A DNA stretch of 64,000 bases from Streptomyces olivaceoviridis (GTDB taxonomy: Bacteria > Actinomycetota > Actinomycetes > Streptomycetales > Streptomycetaceae): the NCBI RefSeq assembly GCF_014650115.1, contig NZ_BMUI01000018.1:141660-205659 (forward strand). Reading direction: 5' to 3'. Of the stretch, positions 50,921-59,370 are shown one piece after another (position 1 is the stretch's first letter; each line of letters starts with the position of its first letter). The notes below the pieces were generated by a model. The model did no database searches. It saw nothing but the letters and a program-made list of their open reading frames with translations, and had not been told where the DNA came from. The position numbers were made by a program, and so were the translations under genes.

Positions 50921-51571
50921 ATGGCGCAGCAGGACACCGATCAGCAGCACGCGGGCGTGCTCCCCGTCGACGACGAGGGCTACGTCGTCGACACGGAGGA
51001 CTGCGAGGAGCGCGAGAGGGCCTGGCGTGAGCGCGGCACCTCCCGGCCGATCACGGTCGTCGGCAACCCGGTGCTGCACAAGGAGTGCAAGGACGTCACC
51101 GAGTTCGGCGAGGAGCTCCAGCAGCTCGTCGCCGACATGTTCGCCAGCCAGCGCACCGCCGAGGGCGTGGGCCTGGCCGCGAACCAGATCGGTGTCGACC
51201 TGAAGGTCTTCGTCTACGACTGCCAGGACGACGGGGGCGTCCGGCACGTCGGTGTGGTCTGCAACCCGAAGCTGGTCGACCTGCCCGCCGATAAGCGCCG
51301 GCTGGACGACAGCAACGAGGGCTGCCTGTCCGTGCCCACGGCGTACGCGTCGCTCGCCCGTCCCGACTACGCCGAGGTGACCGGCCAGGACGAGCAGGGC
51401 AACCCGATCAAGGTCCGTGGCACCGGCTACTTCGCACGCTGTTTGCAGCACGAGACCGACCACCTCTACGGCTACCTGTACATCGACCGGCTGTCGAAGC
51501 GGGACCGCAAGGACGCGCTGCGGCAGATGGCGGAGAACGAGCCGCGCTACCCCGTGGTCGCCAACGACTGA
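50921..51571 (+). CDS. def: Peptide deformylase
   Basis: A 216-residue deformylase that removes formyl groups from nascent proteins. All three motifs are intact: GVGLAANQIG, EGCLSVP and QHETDHLYG (metal ligands Cys and two His). Compared with typical ~170-residue enzymes, it has an N-terminal extension of about 40 acidic residues (DTDQQHAGVLPVDDEGYVV), common in one Streptomyces paralogue. ATG 50921 follows AGGAAGGCG. A hairpin ends the gene. Confidence 0.95.
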   Translation: MAQQDTDQQHAGVLPVDDEGYVVDTEDCEERERAWRERGTSRPITVVGNPVLHKECKDVTEFGEELQQLVADMFASQRTAEGVGLAANQIGVDLKVFVYDCQDDGGVRHVGVVCNPKLVDLPADKRRLDDSNEGCLSVPTAYASLARPDYAEVTGQDEQGNPIKVRGTGYFARCLQHETDHLYGYLYIDRLSKRDRKDALRQMAENEPRYPVVAND

Positions 51572-51588
51572 GCGACACCGCGCACTTG

Positions 51589-51624
51589 GGCGCCCCGTCC
51601 GGGATCCTTCCTGGGCGGGGCGCC
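51589..51624 (+). terminator. Hairpin terminator after def
   Basis: Inverted repeat GGCGCCCCG / CGGGGCGCC (51589-51597, 51616-51624) starts 18 nt after the stop of def, with an 18-nt loop that can pair partly. Confidence 0.75.
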
Positions 51625-51861
51625 TTCGTGTCGGCGTACTTCGCTCGTGCGTGCGTCGTACGACCGGTCCCTTCTTCGCCCCTCGTGATCCTTAACCAGT
51701 CACACAGGGGGAGATTCGCGGCACCTTGGGGTGGCGAATGAAGCAAATCCGTTCCCACGGGGGTCAGTTGTGGTGCTGAATGGAAGTGCGGGATACGCAA
51801 CGGCGCACGCCCGGCACAACGGGAGGGGCGTGCGCTCCTGGCGGCTGAGAGGGGTTTGTTC
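51625..51861. promoter_or_regulatory. Intergenic leader region of the sesquiterpene operon
   Basis: No gene is seen in these 237 bp. The region is less GC-rich than its surroundings. It contains CTTAACCAGTCACACAGGG, a GAATGAAGCAAATCC stretch and GAGAGGGG, the ribosome site of the terpene synthase. A promoter must lie here, but no -35/-10 pair is convincing. A TTG at 51856 could start two codons earlier. Confidence 0.4.
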
Positions 51862-52947
51862 GTGCAAGCTTTCCCACACAGCACCACAGCGACGCAGACG
51901 GCGGTCGTAGTCCCACCCTCACTGGCACTCCCGGTGATCGAGTCCGCCTTTCCCCGGCAACTGCATCCGTATTGGCCACGACTCCAGGAGAAGACCCGGC
52001 TCTGGCTCCTGGAAAATCGGCTCATGCCGCCGGCCAAGGTCCGGGAATATGCCGATGGCCTGTGCTACACCGACCTCATGGCGGGCTACTACACCAGTGC
52101 CCCCGACGAGGTCCTCCAGGCCATAGCCGACTACAGCGCCTGGTTCTTCGTCTGGGACGACCGCCACGACCGCGACATCGTGCACGGCCGGGCGGGCGAC
52201 TGGCGGCGGCTGCGGCACCGGCTGCACGCGGCTCTGGACGCACCCAGACACCACCAGCACCACCCCGACCCCCTGGTGGCGGGCTTCGCGGACAGCGTGC
52301 TACGGCTGTCCGGCTTCCTGTCGCCCACCTGGAACCAGCGGTTCGCCCGGCACTTCCACGCGGTCGTCGAGGCCTACGACCGTGAGTTCCGCAACCGCAC
52401 CGAGGGATACATACCCGGCGTCGCGGAATACCTCGCGCTGCGCCGGCTCACCTTCGCGCACTGGATATGGACGGACCTGCTCGAACCCAGCGCCGGATGT
52501 GAACTCCCGGACGCCGTGCGGAAAAACCCGGCGTACCGCCGGGCGGCCCTCCTCAGTCAGGAATTCGCCGCCTGGTACAACGACCTCTGCTCGCTTCCGA
52601 AGGAAATAGCGGGCGACGAGGTGCACAATCTCGGAATCAGCCTCATCACCCACCGGGGGATGACCCTCGAAGAAGCGGTGGACGACGTCCGGCGGCGCGT
52701 CGAGGAATGCGTCACTGAATTCCTCGGAGCCGAGCAGGACGCCCTGAGGTTCGCCCGCGAGATCGACGATGGAACGGTCCGCGGAAAAGAGCTGAGTACC
52801 GCAGTCCGGACCTGTGTCGGCCATATGCGCAACTGGTTCAGCTCCGTCTACTGGTTCCACCACGAGTCCGGCCGGTACATGGTCGACAGCTGGGACGACC
52901 GCTCCACCCCCCCGTACGTCACGAACGAAGCGGCAGGTGAGAAATGA
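51862..52947 (+). CDS. cyc1: epi-Isozizaene synthase (sesquiterpene cyclase)
   Basis: A 361-residue class I terpene cyclase that converts farnesyl diphosphate to epi-isozizaene, the hydrocarbon precursor of albaflavenone. The Asp-rich motif DDRHD is at residues 99-103 and the NSE motif NDLCSLPKE at 240-248, the positions known for the S. coelicolor enzyme. Other long matches recalled from that enzyme include the C-terminal segment SGRYMVDSWDDRSTPP. GTG 51862 (MQAFPHSTTAT) is used because GAGAGGGG stands upstream; it keeps the known residue numbering. The P450 gene overlaps the stop by ATGA. Confidence 0.95.
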   Translation: MQAFPHSTTATQTAVVVPPSLALPVIESAFPRQLHPYWPRLQEKTRLWLLENRLMPPAKVREYADGLCYTDLMAGYYTSAPDEVLQAIADYSAWFFVWDDRHDRDIVHGRAGDWRRLRHRLHAALDAPRHHQHHPDPLVAGFADSVLRLSGFLSPTWNQRFARHFHAVVEAYDREFRNRTEGYIPGVAEYLALRRLTFAHWIWTDLLEPSAGCELPDAVRKNPAYRRAALLSQEFAAWYNDLCSLPKEIAGDEVHNLGISLITHRGMTLEEAVDDVRRRVEECVTEFLGAEQDALRFAREIDDGTVRGKELSTAVRTCVGHMRNWFSSVYWFHHESGRYMVDSWDDRSTPPYVTNEAAGEK

Positions 52948-54341
52948 CCGTCGAGTCGGTACAGCCCGCGAACCCCGGGACGCCCGAGACGCCCGCGAAC
53001 CCTGGGACGCCCGACCTGCGTGAGCCGCCCCTGGCCGGAGGTGCCGTACCGGTTCTCGGCCACGGCCTGAAACTGGTCCGCGACCCGCTCGCCTTCATGT
53101 CCGGGCTGCGCGACCACGGAGACGTCGTCCGTCTGAAGCTCGGCCCCAAGACGGTCTACGCCGTCACCGCCCCGGCGCTCACCGGAGCACTGGCCCTGAA
53201 CCCCGACTTCAAGATCGACGGTCCGCTGTGGGAGTCCCTCGAAGGACTGCTCGGCAAGGAGGGCGTGGCCACCGCGAACGGCCCCCGGCACCGCCGGCAG
53301 CGGCGCACCATACAGCCCGCGTTCCGGCTCGACGCGATACCCGGCTACGGCCCGATCATGGAGGAGGAGGCGCACGCGCTGACCGACCGCTGGAAACCCG
53401 GCGGCACCATCGACTGCACCTCCGAGTCCTTCCGGGTCGCCGTCCGCATCGCGGCCCGCTGCCTGCTGCGCGGCGACTACATGGACGAGCGCGCGGAACG
53501 GCTCAGCCTCGATCTCGCCACCGTCTTCCGTGGCATGTACCGCCGGATGGTGGTCCCGCTCGGCCCGCTCTACCGGCTGCCGTTCCCGGCCAACCGCGAA
53601 TTCAACCGGGCGCTGGCCGATCTGCATCTGCTGGTGGACGAGATCGTCGCCGAGCGGAGGGCATCTGGTCAAAAGCCGGACGATTTGCTGACGGCATTGC
53701 TGGAGGCGAAGGACGACAATGGCGACCCCATCGGGGAACAGGAGATCCACGACCAGGTCGTCGCCATACTCACCCCCGGCAGCGAAACAGTCGCCTCCAC
53801 GATCATGTGGCTGCTCCAGGTGCTCGCCGCCCACCCGGAACACGCCGAGAAGGTACGGACCGAGGTCGAATCCGTGACCGGTGGTCGACCGGTCGGATTC
53901 GAGCACGTCCGCGCACTCACGCACACCAACAATGTCGTCGTCGAGGCCATGCGACTCCGGCCCGCCGTATGGATATTGACGCGGCGCGCGGTGACCGACA
54001 CCGTGCTCGGCGGCTATCGCATTCCGGCCGGGGCGGACATCGTCTACAGCCCGTACGCCATCCAGCGCGACGCCCGCTCCTACGCCCGCCACCTCGACTT
54101 CGAGCCCGACCGCTGGCTGCCCGAGCGGGCCAAGGAAGTGCCGAAGTACGCGATGAGCCCGTTCAGCGTGGGCAACCGCAAGTGCCCCAGCGACCACTTC
54201 TCCATGACCCAGCTGAGCCTGATCACCGCGGCGATCTCCGCGAAGTACCGCTTCGAGCAGGTCAGCGGGTCCGACGACACCACCCGCGTGGGCATCACGC
54301 TCCGCCCGCAGAACCTGCTGCTACGGGCGATGCCCTGGTAG
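52944..54341 (+). CDS. cyp170A: Cytochrome P450 CYP170A-type, epi-isozizaene 5-monooxygenase
   Basis: A 465-residue P450. The I-helix reads AILTPGSETVASTIMW, with ExxR as EAMRLRP and the heme loop as PFSVGNRKCPSDHF. In S. coelicolor CYP170A1 oxidises epi-isozizaene through albaflavenols to albaflavenone. It also has a second, terpene-cyclase active site making farnesene, using a DDxxD motif; DDNGD at residues 257-261 is present here. ATG 52944 overlaps the cyclase stop. The first 25 residues contain a 9-residue repeat (ANPGTPETP, ANPGTPD) from a 27-bp DNA repeat at 52968-53014. No ferredoxin gene is adjacent. Confidence 0.94.
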   Translation: MTVESVQPANPGTPETPANPGTPDLREPPLAGGAVPVLGHGLKLVRDPLAFMSGLRDHGDVVRLKLGPKTVYAVTAPALTGALALNPDFKIDGPLWESLEGLLGKEGVATANGPRHRRQRRTIQPAFRLDAIPGYGPIMEEEAHALTDRWKPGGTIDCTSESFRVAVRIAARCLLRGDYMDERAERLSLDLATVFRGMYRRMVVPLGPLYRLPFPANREFNRALADLHLLVDEIVAERRASGQKPDDLLTALLEAKDDNGDPIGEQEIHDQVVAILTPGSETVASTIMWLLQVLAAHPEHAEKVRTEVESVTGGRPVGFEHVRALTHTNNVVVEAMRLRPAVWILTRRAVTDTVLGGYRIPAGADIVYSPYAIQRDARSYARHLDFEPDRWLPERAKEVPKYAMSPFSVGNRKCPSDHFSMTQLSLITAAISAKYRFEQVSGSDDTTRVGITLRPQNLLLRAMPW

Positions 54342-54363
54342 GCCGCCTGGTACCGGCGCGCGC

Positions 54364-55326
54364 TCAGGCGGCCTCCGGGCCCCGGAACGCGCGCCGGTAG
54401 GCGTTCGGGGTCGTACCCAGCGCCCGGACGAACTGGTGGCGCAGCGCGGCGGCCGTACCGAACCCGGTGCGCCAGGCGATGGCGTCCATGGTCTCGTCCG
54501 TGCCCTCCAGCAACTGCTGTGCCAGCAGCACCCGTTGGCGGAGGATCCAGCGGTACGGCGTGGTCCCGGTCTCCTGCTGGAAGCGCCGGGCGAAGGTGCG
54601 CGGCGCCATGTGGGCGCGGGCGGCGAGCTGCTCGACGGTCACCTCCTGGTCGAGGTGGGCCTCCATCCAGGCGAGCACCTCACCGACCGTGTCGCAGGGC
54701 GCCTTCGGCAGGGGCCGCTCGATGAACTGCGCCTGCCCGCCGTCCCGGTGCGGCGGCACCACCATCCGACGGGCGATCTTGTTGGCCACCTCCGGCCCCT
54801 GCTCCTTGCGCACGATGTGCAGACAGGCGTCGATCCCGGCGGCGGTGCCGGCCGAAGTGATCACCGGGTCCTCGTCCACGTACAGCACGTCCGGCTCGAC
54901 CGTGAGCCGCGGATAGCGCCGGGACAGCTGCTCGGCGTTGTGCCAGTGCGCCGCGCACCGCCGCCCGTCCAGCAGCCCCGCCGCGGCCAGCACGAACACC
55001 CCGGAGCAGACGCTGAGCACCCGGGTGCCCCGGTCCACGGCCCGCCGCAGCGCCGTCAGCAGCTCCTCCGGATACTCGCGCTCCGCATAGGTCTCACCCG
55101 CCGGTACGGCGATCAGATCGGCCTCTTCCAGCCGCTCCAGGCCGTACGGCGTGGACACGGTGAACCCGCAGTGGGTGCCCAGCTCGGGACCCTCCGCCGA
55201 CACCACGGCGAAGTCGTACACGGGCAGCCCGTCGTCGCTGCGGTCGATGCCGAACACCTCGCACACGACACCCAGCTCGAAGGGATGCACTCCGTCCAGC
55301 AGCACGGCGGCCACGTTCTTCAGCAT
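54364..55326 (-). CDS. nrdS: GlxA/AraC-type transcriptional regulator, NrdS-like
   Basis: A 320-residue protein with an N-terminal DJ-1/PfpI (GATase1-like) domain (VAAVLLDGVHPFELGVVCEV, VLSVCSGVFVLAAAGLLDG) and a C-terminal AraC-type double helix-turn-helix (VTVEQLAARAHMAPRTFARR, DAIAWRTGFGTAAALRHQFV). In S. coelicolor an AraC-like gene, nrdS, is the third gene of the nrdABS operon; its position after nrdA and nrdB on the same strand supports this name. Here a small opposite-strand gene and a hairpin (55657-55691) lie between nrdB and it, so transcription from nrdA may be interrupted. Confidence 0.8.
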   Translation of the reverse strand: MLKNVAAVLLDGVHPFELGVVCEVFGIDRSDDGLPVYDFAVVSAEGPELGTHCGFTVSTPYGLERLEEADLIAVPAGETYAEREYPEELLTALRRAVDRGTRVLSVCSGVFVLAAAGLLDGRRCAAHWHNAEQLSRRYPRLTVEPDVLYVDEDPVITSAGTAAGIDACLHIVRKEQGPEVANKIARRMVVPPHRDGGQAQFIERPLPKAPCDTVGEVLAWMEAHLDQEVTVEQLAARAHMAPRTFARRFQQETGTTPYRWILRQRVLLAQQLLEGTDETMDAIAWRTGFGTAAALRHQFVRALGTTPNAYRRAFRGPEAA

Positions 55327-55419
55327 GCTGCCAGTGTGCCTCGACAGTGGCAGTAATTCGAGGCTCTACGGCAGTCCTGCCACTCCCGGTAAGGGGCGTC
55401 CGGCGCGACAGTGGTGTCC

Positions 55420-55635
55420 ATGAACGGAAACCAGATCGAAGGACTGATCGGAATGCTCGCCACCCTCGGGATCCTGGTCCTCCTGGTCCTCCCGTCCGTG
55501 CTCGGCATCGTGCGCGACCGGCGCATCGACCGCCGGCTCAGGGCGGCCGAGCGGCCGGGGACCCCCAGGCCCACCGAGCCGGCGGAAGAGCCCGAGCCCC
55601 GCAGGCGGCACCACGGCGCGGCCCGCCCCGCCTGA
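55420..55635 (+). CDS. Small membrane protein, antisense to the nrd operon direction
   Basis: A 71-residue protein. After MNGNQIEG comes one membrane helix (LIGMLATLGILVLLVLPSVL), then a basic, Arg/Pro/Glu-rich tail (RDRRIDRRLRAAERPG). ATG 55420 is favoured; GTG 55411 and 55414 are in frame. It lies on the opposite strand between nrdB and the AraC-type gene, so it splits that transcription unit. The family is unknown. Codon-position bias fits real coding, but the small size keeps confidence moderate. Confidence 0.65.
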   Translation: MNGNQIEGLIGMLATLGILVLLVLPSVLGIVRDRRIDRRLRAAERPGTPRPTEPAEEPEPRRRHHGAARPA

Positions 55636-55656
55636 CAGCTCCGCTGCTTCAGCGGA

Positions 55657-55691
55657 CAGGTGGTCCCCGGAGTGTTCCGGGGACCCCCTGT
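55657..55691. terminator. Bidirectional hairpin between small membrane gene and nrdB
   Basis: A perfect 10-bp stem (55662-55671 with 55676-55685) around GTGT, extended by ACAGG/CCTGT after small mismatches. It could end both the small gene and the nrdA-nrdB transcript. Confidence 0.75.
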
Positions 55692-55709
55692 GCCGTTGTG
55701 CGGCTGCGG

Positions 55710-56723
55710 TCAGAAGTCTTCGTCGAGGTCGACGGTGCCTTCGACGGCGACTTGGTAGGCGGAGGGTCGGCGTTCGAAGAAGTTGGTGAGTTCTTGGACG
55801 CCTTGGAGTTCCATGAAGGAGAAGGGGTTCTGGGAGCCGTAGCGGGGGGTGAAGCCGAGGCGGGTGAGGCGTTGGTCGGCGACGCATTGGAGGTATTGGC
55901 GCATGGAGTCGGTGTTCATGCCGGGCAGGCCGTCGCCGCACAGGTCGTGGGCGAACTGGAGCTCGGCTTCGACGGCTTCGTGGAGCATGTCGGTGACCTC
56001 TTGTTCGAGTTGGTCGTCGAAGAGGTCGGGTTCTTCTTTGCGGACGGTGTCGACGACGTCGAAGGCGAAGCTCATGTGCATGGTTTCGTCGCGGAAGACC
56101 CAGTTGGTGCCGGTGGCCAGGCCGTGCAGGAGGCCGCGGCTGCGGAACCAGTAGACGTAGGCGAAGGCGCCGTAGAAGAAGAGTCCTTCGATGCAGGCGG
56201 CGAAGCAGATGAGGTTGAGCAGGAAGCGGCGGCGGTCGGCTTTGCTGTCGAGGCGGTCGAGTTTTTCGACCTCGTTGATCCACTTGAAGCAGAATTCGGC
56301 TTTTTCGCGGATGGAGGGGATGTTCTCCACGGCGGCGAAGGCGGCGGCGCGGTCGTCGGGGTCGGGGAGGTAGGTGTCCAGGAGGGTCAGGTAGAACTGG
56401 ACGTGGACGGCCTCCTCGAACAGCTGCCGGCTCAGGTAGAGCCGGGCTTCGGGGGAGTTGATGTGCTTGTAGAGGGTCAGCACCAGGTTGTTCGCGACGA
56501 TCGAGTCGCCGGTGGCGAAGAACGCGACCAGCCGGCCGATGAGGTGCTGTTCTTCGGGGGTGAGTTTGGCGAGGTCGGCGACGTCGGAGTGGAGGTCGAC
56601 CTCTTCGACGGTCCAGGTGTTCTTGATGGCGTCCCGGTAGCGTTCGTAGAAGTCGGGGTAGCGCATCGGGCGGAGAGTCAACTCGAAGCCGGGGTCGAGC
56701 AGGTTGGCGTTACGGGTGGTCAT
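55710..56723 (-). CDS. nrdB: Class Ia ribonucleoside-diphosphate reductase, small subunit
   Basis: A 337-residue R2 protein that supplies the tyrosyl radical from a di-iron centre. Iron ligands lie in LFEEAVHVQFY (E, H), FRDETMHMSFA (E, H) and ALRPMR-type flanking helices; the helix FFYGAFAYVYWF is also conserved. The C-terminal tail ends EGTVDLDEDF, the segment that docks on the large subunit. ATG 56723 overlaps the nrdA stop (TAATG), so the subunits are coupled. Lower codon bias than neighbours is noticeable (many T-ending codons such as TTCGAC/GAGTT), which may reflect transfer or expression selection. Confidence 0.95.
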   Translation of the reverse strand: MTTRNANLLDPGFELTLRPMRYPDFYERYRDAIKNTWTVEEVDLHSDVADLAKLTPEEQHLIGRLVAFFATGDSIVANNLVLTLYKHINSPEARLYLSRQLFEEAVHVQFYLTLLDTYLPDPDDRAAAFAAVENIPSIREKAEFCFKWINEVEKLDRLDSKADRRRFLLNLICFAACIEGLFFYGAFAYVYWFRSRGLLHGLATGTNWVFRDETMHMSFAFDVVDTVRKEEPDLFDDQLEQEVTDMLHEAVEAELQFAHDLCGDGLPGMNTDSMRQYLQCVADQRLTRLGFTPRYGSQNPFSFMELQGVQELTNFFERRPSAYQVAVEGTVDLDEDF

Positions 56724-59071
56724 TACTGGCAGGCCTCGCAGGACTCGGGGTTTTCCAGGGAGCAGGCGACCGCGTCGGGGTCGGTGGTCTGTGGTGCGGG
56801 GACGGTGGCCTGGGCGGCGCGGGCGATGCGGGTCGCGGGGCGGGAGCGCAGGTAGTAGGTGGTCTTGAGTCCGGATTTCCAGGCGTAGGCGTACATGGAG
56901 GAGAGCTTGCCGATGGTGGGTGTCTCCATGAAGAGGTTCAGGGACTGGCCCTGGTCGAGGTAGGGGGTGCGGGCGGCGGCCATGTCGATGAGGCCGCGCT
57001 GGGGGATCTCCCAGGCCGTGCGGTACAGGGCGCGGGTTTCTTCGGGGATCCAGGGGAAGTCCTGGATCGAGCCGTTCGAGTCGCGCAGGGCTTCGCGGGT
57101 GCGGGCGTCCCAGACGCCGAGGTTCTTCAGGTCCTGTACGAGGTAGGAGTTGACCTGGAGGAACTCGCCCGAGAGGGTCTCGCGTTTGAACAGGTTGGAG
57201 ACCTGGGGCTCGATGCACTCGTACACCCCCGCGATCGACGCGATCGTGGCCGTCGGCGCGATCGCGAGGAGCAGCGCGTTACGCATGCCCGTCTTTGCGA
57301 TCCGCTCGCGGAGAGCGTTCCAGCGCTCGGGCCAGGTGAAGTCGACGTCGTAGTGGTCGGGGTGGAGGACGCCCCGGGCGGCGCGGGTCTGGTCCCAGGC
57401 GGGCAGGGGGCCGTTGCGCTCGGCGAGGTCGGCGGAGGTCTCGTAGGCGGCGAGCATGATCCGCTCGGCGATCCGCGTCGACAGGGCCTTGGCCTCCGCC
57501 GAGTCGAAGGGCAGGCGGAGTTTGAAGAAGACGTCCTGCAGGCCCATCGCGCCCAGGCCGACCGGGCGCCACCTGGCGTTGGAGCGGCCTGCCTGCTCGG
57601 TGGGGTAGAAGTTGATGTCGACCACGCGGTCCAGGAAGGTGACGGCGGTGCGGACGGTTTCGTCGAGCCGTTCCCAGTCGATGTCCCCGCTCGTGGTGTC
57701 CACGAAGGCGCCGAGGTTGATGGAGCCGAGGTTGCAGACGGCGGTTTCGCCGTCGTTGGTGACCTCCAGGATCTCGGTGCACAGGTTGGAGGAGTGGACG
57801 ACGTTGCCGGGTTCGGCGGTCTGGTTGGCGGTGCGGTTGGCGGCGTCCTTGAAGGTCATCCAGCCGTTGCCGGTCTGGGCCAGGGTGCGCATCATCCGGC
57901 CGTACAGGTCACGGGCGGCGATGGTCTTCTTCGCCAGGCCCGCCGCTTCGGCCTTGCGGTAGGCGGTGTCGAAGTCCTCGCCCCACAGGTCGACCAGCTC
58001 GGGCACGTCGGCCGGGGAGAACAGCGACCACTGCCCGTCGGCGTTGACCCGGCGCATGAACTCGTCCGGGATCCAGTGCGCGAGGTTGAGGTTGTGGGTG
58101 CGGCGGGCGTCCTCACCGGTGTTGTCCCGCAGCTCCAGGAACTCCTCGATGTCCGAGTGCCAGGTCTCCAGGTAGACCGCTGCCGCGCCCTTGCGCCGTC
58201 CGCCCTGGTTCACCGCCGCCACGGAGGCGTCCAGCGTCTTCAGGAACGGCACGATCCCGTTGGAGTGCCCGTTCGTGCCCCGGATCAGCGAACCACGCGA
58301 GCGGATACGGGAGTACGACAGACCGATGCCACCGGCGTGCTTCGACAGCCTCGCCACCTGGTGGTAGCGGTCGTAGATGGAGTCCAGCTCGTCCAGGGGC
58401 GAGTCGAGCAGGTAGCAGGACGACATCTGCGGGTGCCGTGTACCGGAGTTGAAGAGCGTGGGGGAGGACGGCAGGTAGTCCAGACGGCTCATCAGGCCGT
58501 ACAGGGCCGCGACTTCGTCCACGGAACGGGTCGTGTCGTCCTCCGCCAGGCCGCTCGCCACCCGCAGCAGGAAGTGCTGGGGCGTCTCCACCACCTTGCG
58601 GGTGACCGGGTGGCGCAGCAGGTAGCGGCTGTAGAGGGTGCGCAGGCCGAAGTAACCGAACCGGTCGTCGGCCGTACGGTCGACCAGCGCGTCGAGGCGC
58701 TCGGCGTGCAGCCGTACGAACTCGGCGGTGCGGTCGGCGATCAGGCCCTCGCGGTGGCCTACCGCGATGGACTCGGTGAAGGACGTCACGCCCTGCGAGG
58801 CGGCCTCGTCCCGGATGGCGAGGGTCAGCAGCCGGGCGGCCAGCTTGGAGTACGCGGGATCCTCGGAGATGAGCCCGGCGGCGGCCTCCGTGGCCAGCTC
58901 CCGCAGCTCCGCCTCGTCGGCTCGGGCGGACCGTCCGCGCAGCGCGGCGGCGGCGACCCGCCCCGGGTCGGCGTCGGGCAGCAGCTCGGTCAGGGTCCGC
59001 AGCAGCGCGGCACCGGGACCGTCGGTCTCCAGTTCGCTGACTGAAGCCGGGTCGGCTGGCGCGATGGTCAC
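56723..59071 (-). CDS. nrdA: Class Ia ribonucleoside-diphosphate reductase, large subunit
   Basis: A 782-residue R1 protein that reduces ribonucleoside diphosphates aerobically. Conserved elements are SSCYLLDSPLDELDS (first active-site Cys), NLCTEILEVTNDGETAVCNL (active-site Cys, Asn and Glu), the phosphate loop APTATIASIAGVYE, and the C-terminal redox pair as CEACQ. The N-terminal region resembles the ATP-cone position (ALRGRSARADEAEL) but is divergent, so allosteric activity control is unclear. GTG 59071 follows GGGAGAGCC. Upstream lie a hairpin, a B12 riboswitch and two NrdR boxes. Confidence 0.96.
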   Translation of the reverse strand: MTIAPADPASVSELETDGPGAALLRTLTELLPDADPGRVAAAALRGRSARADEAELRELATEAAAGLISEDPAYSKLAARLLTLAIRDEAASQGVTSFTESIAVGHREGLIADRTAEFVRLHAERLDALVDRTADDRFGYFGLRTLYSRYLLRHPVTRKVVETPQHFLLRVASGLAEDDTTRSVDEVAALYGLMSRLDYLPSSPTLFNSGTRHPQMSSCYLLDSPLDELDSIYDRYHQVARLSKHAGGIGLSYSRIRSRGSLIRGTNGHSNGIVPFLKTLDASVAAVNQGGRRKGAAAVYLETWHSDIEEFLELRDNTGEDARRTHNLNLAHWIPDEFMRRVNADGQWSLFSPADVPELVDLWGEDFDTAYRKAEAAGLAKKTIAARDLYGRMMRTLAQTGNGWMTFKDAANRTANQTAEPGNVVHSSNLCTEILEVTNDGETAVCNLGSINLGAFVDTTSGDIDWERLDETVRTAVTFLDRVVDINFYPTEQAGRSNARWRPVGLGAMGLQDVFFKLRLPFDSAEAKALSTRIAERIMLAAYETSADLAERNGPLPAWDQTRAARGVLHPDHYDVDFTWPERWNALRERIAKTGMRNALLLAIAPTATIASIAGVYECIEPQVSNLFKRETLSGEFLQVNSYLVQDLKNLGVWDARTREALRDSNGSIQDFPWIPEETRALYRTAWEIPQRGLIDMAAARTPYLDQGQSLNLFMETPTIGKLSSMYAYAWKSGLKTTYYLRSRPATRIARAAQATVPAPQTTDPDAVACSLENPESCEACQ

Positions 59072-59162
59072 GTGGGGCTCTCCCTCGCTCGGCACGGGGC
59101 CTGGCGGAAGGCAGGGGCAGCCACGAGCGCGCACGGCGTCGCGTCCACCGGCCCACTCCACG

Positions 59163-59191
59163 AGGCCCGGACGTCAGAACCACCCGGGCCT
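59163..59191 (-). terminator. Putative expression-platform hairpin between B12 aptamer and nrdA
   Basis: An 8-bp stem AGGCCCGG / CCGGGCCT (59163-59170 with 59184-59191) separates the aptamer from the nrdA start. No T tract follows. It could be the terminator or an occluding structure controlled by the riboswitch. Confidence 0.5.
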
Positions 59192-59197
59192 GGACGG

Positions 59198-59312
59198 CCG
59201 GGTGCACCGCCGGCAGGTCTTCGGACTCGACAGGCGTGCGGAGGCACGCGAGTACACCGTTGCGGGACAGTTCCGGATTCGCACCGGATTCCCCTGCGAC
59301 GACAGCGAGGAC
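59198..59312 (-). promoter_or_regulatory. Cobalamin riboswitch upstream of nrdA
   Basis: The minus strand carries the B12 box AGTCCGAAGACCTGCC (59212-59227). Further upstream are the conserved core pieces GAATCCGGTGCGAATCCGG and CTGTCCCGCAACGGTG, the standard cobalamin aptamer order. In S. coelicolor such a riboswitch shuts off nrdABS when coenzyme B12 is plentiful, since the B12-dependent NrdJ enzyme then works. Boundaries are approximate. Confidence 0.93.
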
Positions 59313-59313
59313 G

Positions 59314-59360
59314 AGCATACATCTAGTGCCGGGCTGCCATGTCACCCCCAGATGTAGTGT
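59314..59360 (-). promoter_or_regulatory. Tandem NrdR boxes at the nrdA promoter
   Basis: Two 16-bp half-matching palindromic boxes on the minus strand, ACACTACATCTGGGGG (59345-59360) and GCACTAGATGTATGCT (59314-59329), with centres 31 bp apart, i.e. three helical turns. NrdR boxes occur in such helically phased pairs. The downstream box overlaps TATGCT and TAGATG, possible -10 elements. Confidence 0.7.
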
Positions 59361-59370
59361 CGACCCGGCC

